Source: RGIG4140 sp045655105 (GTDB taxonomy: Bacteria > Pseudomonadota > Alphaproteobacteria > CAAHEQ01 > UBA3637). Taken from it: a stretch of 6,094 nucleotides of DNA. Made by a program: the position numbers and the translations under genes. The stretch covers positions 1 to 6,094 of the forward strand of contig JAZOOQ010000041.1 in the NCBI GenBank assembly GCA_045655105.1, given 5' to 3'. The notes under the pieces were generated by a model that worked only from the letters and a program-made list of their open reading frames with translations, did not search any database and was not told the DNA's origin. Every line of letters begins with the position of its first letter. Position 1 is the stretch's first letter. This document shows, one piece after another, positions 5,301 to 6,094 of the stretch.

Positions 5301-6094
5301 TTATTTTAATCTTTCAACAATTTGCTCCATAGGCATAATTTTGCCAATAGGTCCTAATGCAGAAAGAGTTAATGGTTTTTGAATTATTTCTTTAGCGATT
5401 TGTTCAAGATTTTCTTTAGAAACATCTTCAATTTTTTTGATAACTTCTTCTTTAGAAATAACTTTTCCATATAAAATTGTATCTATTGCATTCATTTCCG
5501 CGTGAGAAGAAATATTTTCATGTCTCATAAGAAGACCGGCTTTTAATCTTGCTTTTGCTCTTTCAATTTCTTCATCTGTTAAGGTGTGTGGTAATCTTGT
5601 TAATTCATCACATAAAACAGGGATTAATTCTTCAACTTCTTTTTCCCCAGTTCCAGCATAAACCCCAAAAATACCAGTATCTGTTTCTGAAGATGAAAAA
5701 GCATAAATGGAATATACTAAACCGCGTTCTTCTCTGATTTCTTGAAACAATCTTGAAGACATTCCACCACCTAAAACGCTGGAAAGGATTTTATATCCAT
5801 AATAATTTTCATCCGTATAAGAAACACCTTCAAATCCAACAACAAGGTTCACTTGTTCATTTGGTTTTAAAACGCGTTTTTCTCCGCCTTTATAAAGGGC
5901 TTTTTGAGCGTTTGGTCTTTGAGTTTGATTAAATGCTGTAAATTTTTCTTCGCATTGTTGAATAAATTCATCATGGTTAACCGCACCAGATGCACTGATG
6001 ATAATTCTTGGAGTGGTATATTCCGTGTGCATATAATTCAACAATTCTTCGCTGGAAATACGTTTAACTGTTTCAACAGTTCCCAAAATAGCTC
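5301..6094 (-). CDS. M16-family zinc-peptidase-like protein, C-terminal part (truncated by window edge)
   Basis: The frame is open to the right window edge, so this is the 3' portion of a gene whose start lies outside. About 264 residues are visible, beginning AILGTVETV. The GTxExV segment followed by SSEELLNYMHTEYT and IIISASGAVNHDEF is the typical end of the first M16 domain. The second domain contains LGGGMSSRLFQEIREERGLVYSIY (about residues 108-131 from the edge), the hallmark of mitochondrial-processing-peptidase-like M16 proteins. Near the end, SALGPIGKI fits the usual C-terminal strand. The HxxEH zinc motif would be upstream of the window, so catalytic competence cannot be judged; some M16 paralogues lack it. 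No standard start is supported inside the window, because the Leu codon TTG at 6084-6086 is in mid-domain. Proteobacterial relatives are cytoplasmic or periplasmic, and the compartment cannot be told here. It is probably co-transcribed with rnhB downstream. Confidence 0.9.
   Translation of the reverse strand, partial: AILGTVETVKRISSEELLNYMHTEYTTPRIIISASGAVNHDEFIQQCEEKFTAFNQTQRPNAQKALYKGGEKRVLKPNEQVNLVVGFEGVSYTDENYYGYKILSSVLGGGMSSRLFQEIREERGLVYSIYAFSSSETDTGIFGVYAGTGEKEVEELIPVLCDELTRLPHTLTDEEIERAKARLKAGLLMRHENISSHAEMNAIDTILYGKVISKEEVIKKIEDVSKENLEQIAKEIIQKPLTLSALGPIGKIMPMEQIVERLK

Noticed and set aside
6084..6086. TTG on the - strand as the start of the M16 gene
   Set aside because: The same frame stays open to the window edge with family-typical residues before it (AIL), and the position is in mid-domain. 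The gene is truncated by the window.
1..6094. CRISPR arrays, insertion sequences, tRNA or rRNA genes
   Set aside because: I saw no regularly spaced repeats, transposase motifs, cloverleaf or rRNA-like sequence anywhere in the window.

Overview
The window is AT-rich (about one third G+C by eye) and bacterial, with compact genes, good Shine-Dalgarno sequences and short intergenic gaps. The style of several proteins suggests an AT-rich alphaproteobacterium, possibly a host-associated or gut lineage living with little or no oxygen. Examples are an RNase HII with a GRGPW-type N-terminal motif, an M16 peptidase of the mitochondrial-processing-peptidase-like type, and NrdD/NrdG of the non-enterobacterial type. 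The lineage is an inference from protein style only.

Positions 1-3066 (+ strand) form an anaerobic deoxyribonucleotide synthesis locus. Two tandem NrdR-box-like palindromes at the left edge precede a class III ribonucleotide reductase. The reductase is encoded in two pieces. The 684-residue main protein carries the ATP-cone, catalytic barrel and C-terminal zinc-type motif, but stops before the glycyl-radical segment. A separate 61-residue protein with its own ribosome binding site carries the glycyl-radical motif (RVMGY, predicted radical at Gly25). A rho-independent terminator then precedes nrdG, the radical-SAM activase that would install the radical. In the expected scheme, NrdG uses S-adenosylmethionine to make a glycyl radical on the small subunit. 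That radical passes to an active-site cysteine of the large subunit, where NTPs are reduced to dNTPs.

Positions 3067-4540 hold a near-consensus sigma70 promoter, a 458-residue highly charged, helix-rich protein I do not recognise, and a strong hairpin that can terminate transcription from both sides.

Positions 4541-6094 (- strand, convergent) hold rnhB (RNase HII), whose last residues resemble a sliding-clamp-binding motif. Upstream of it in transcription order is the 3' part of an M16-family zinc-peptidase-like gene that runs off the window.

The most interesting feature is the two-piece class III reductase with a stand-alone glycyl-radical subunit.
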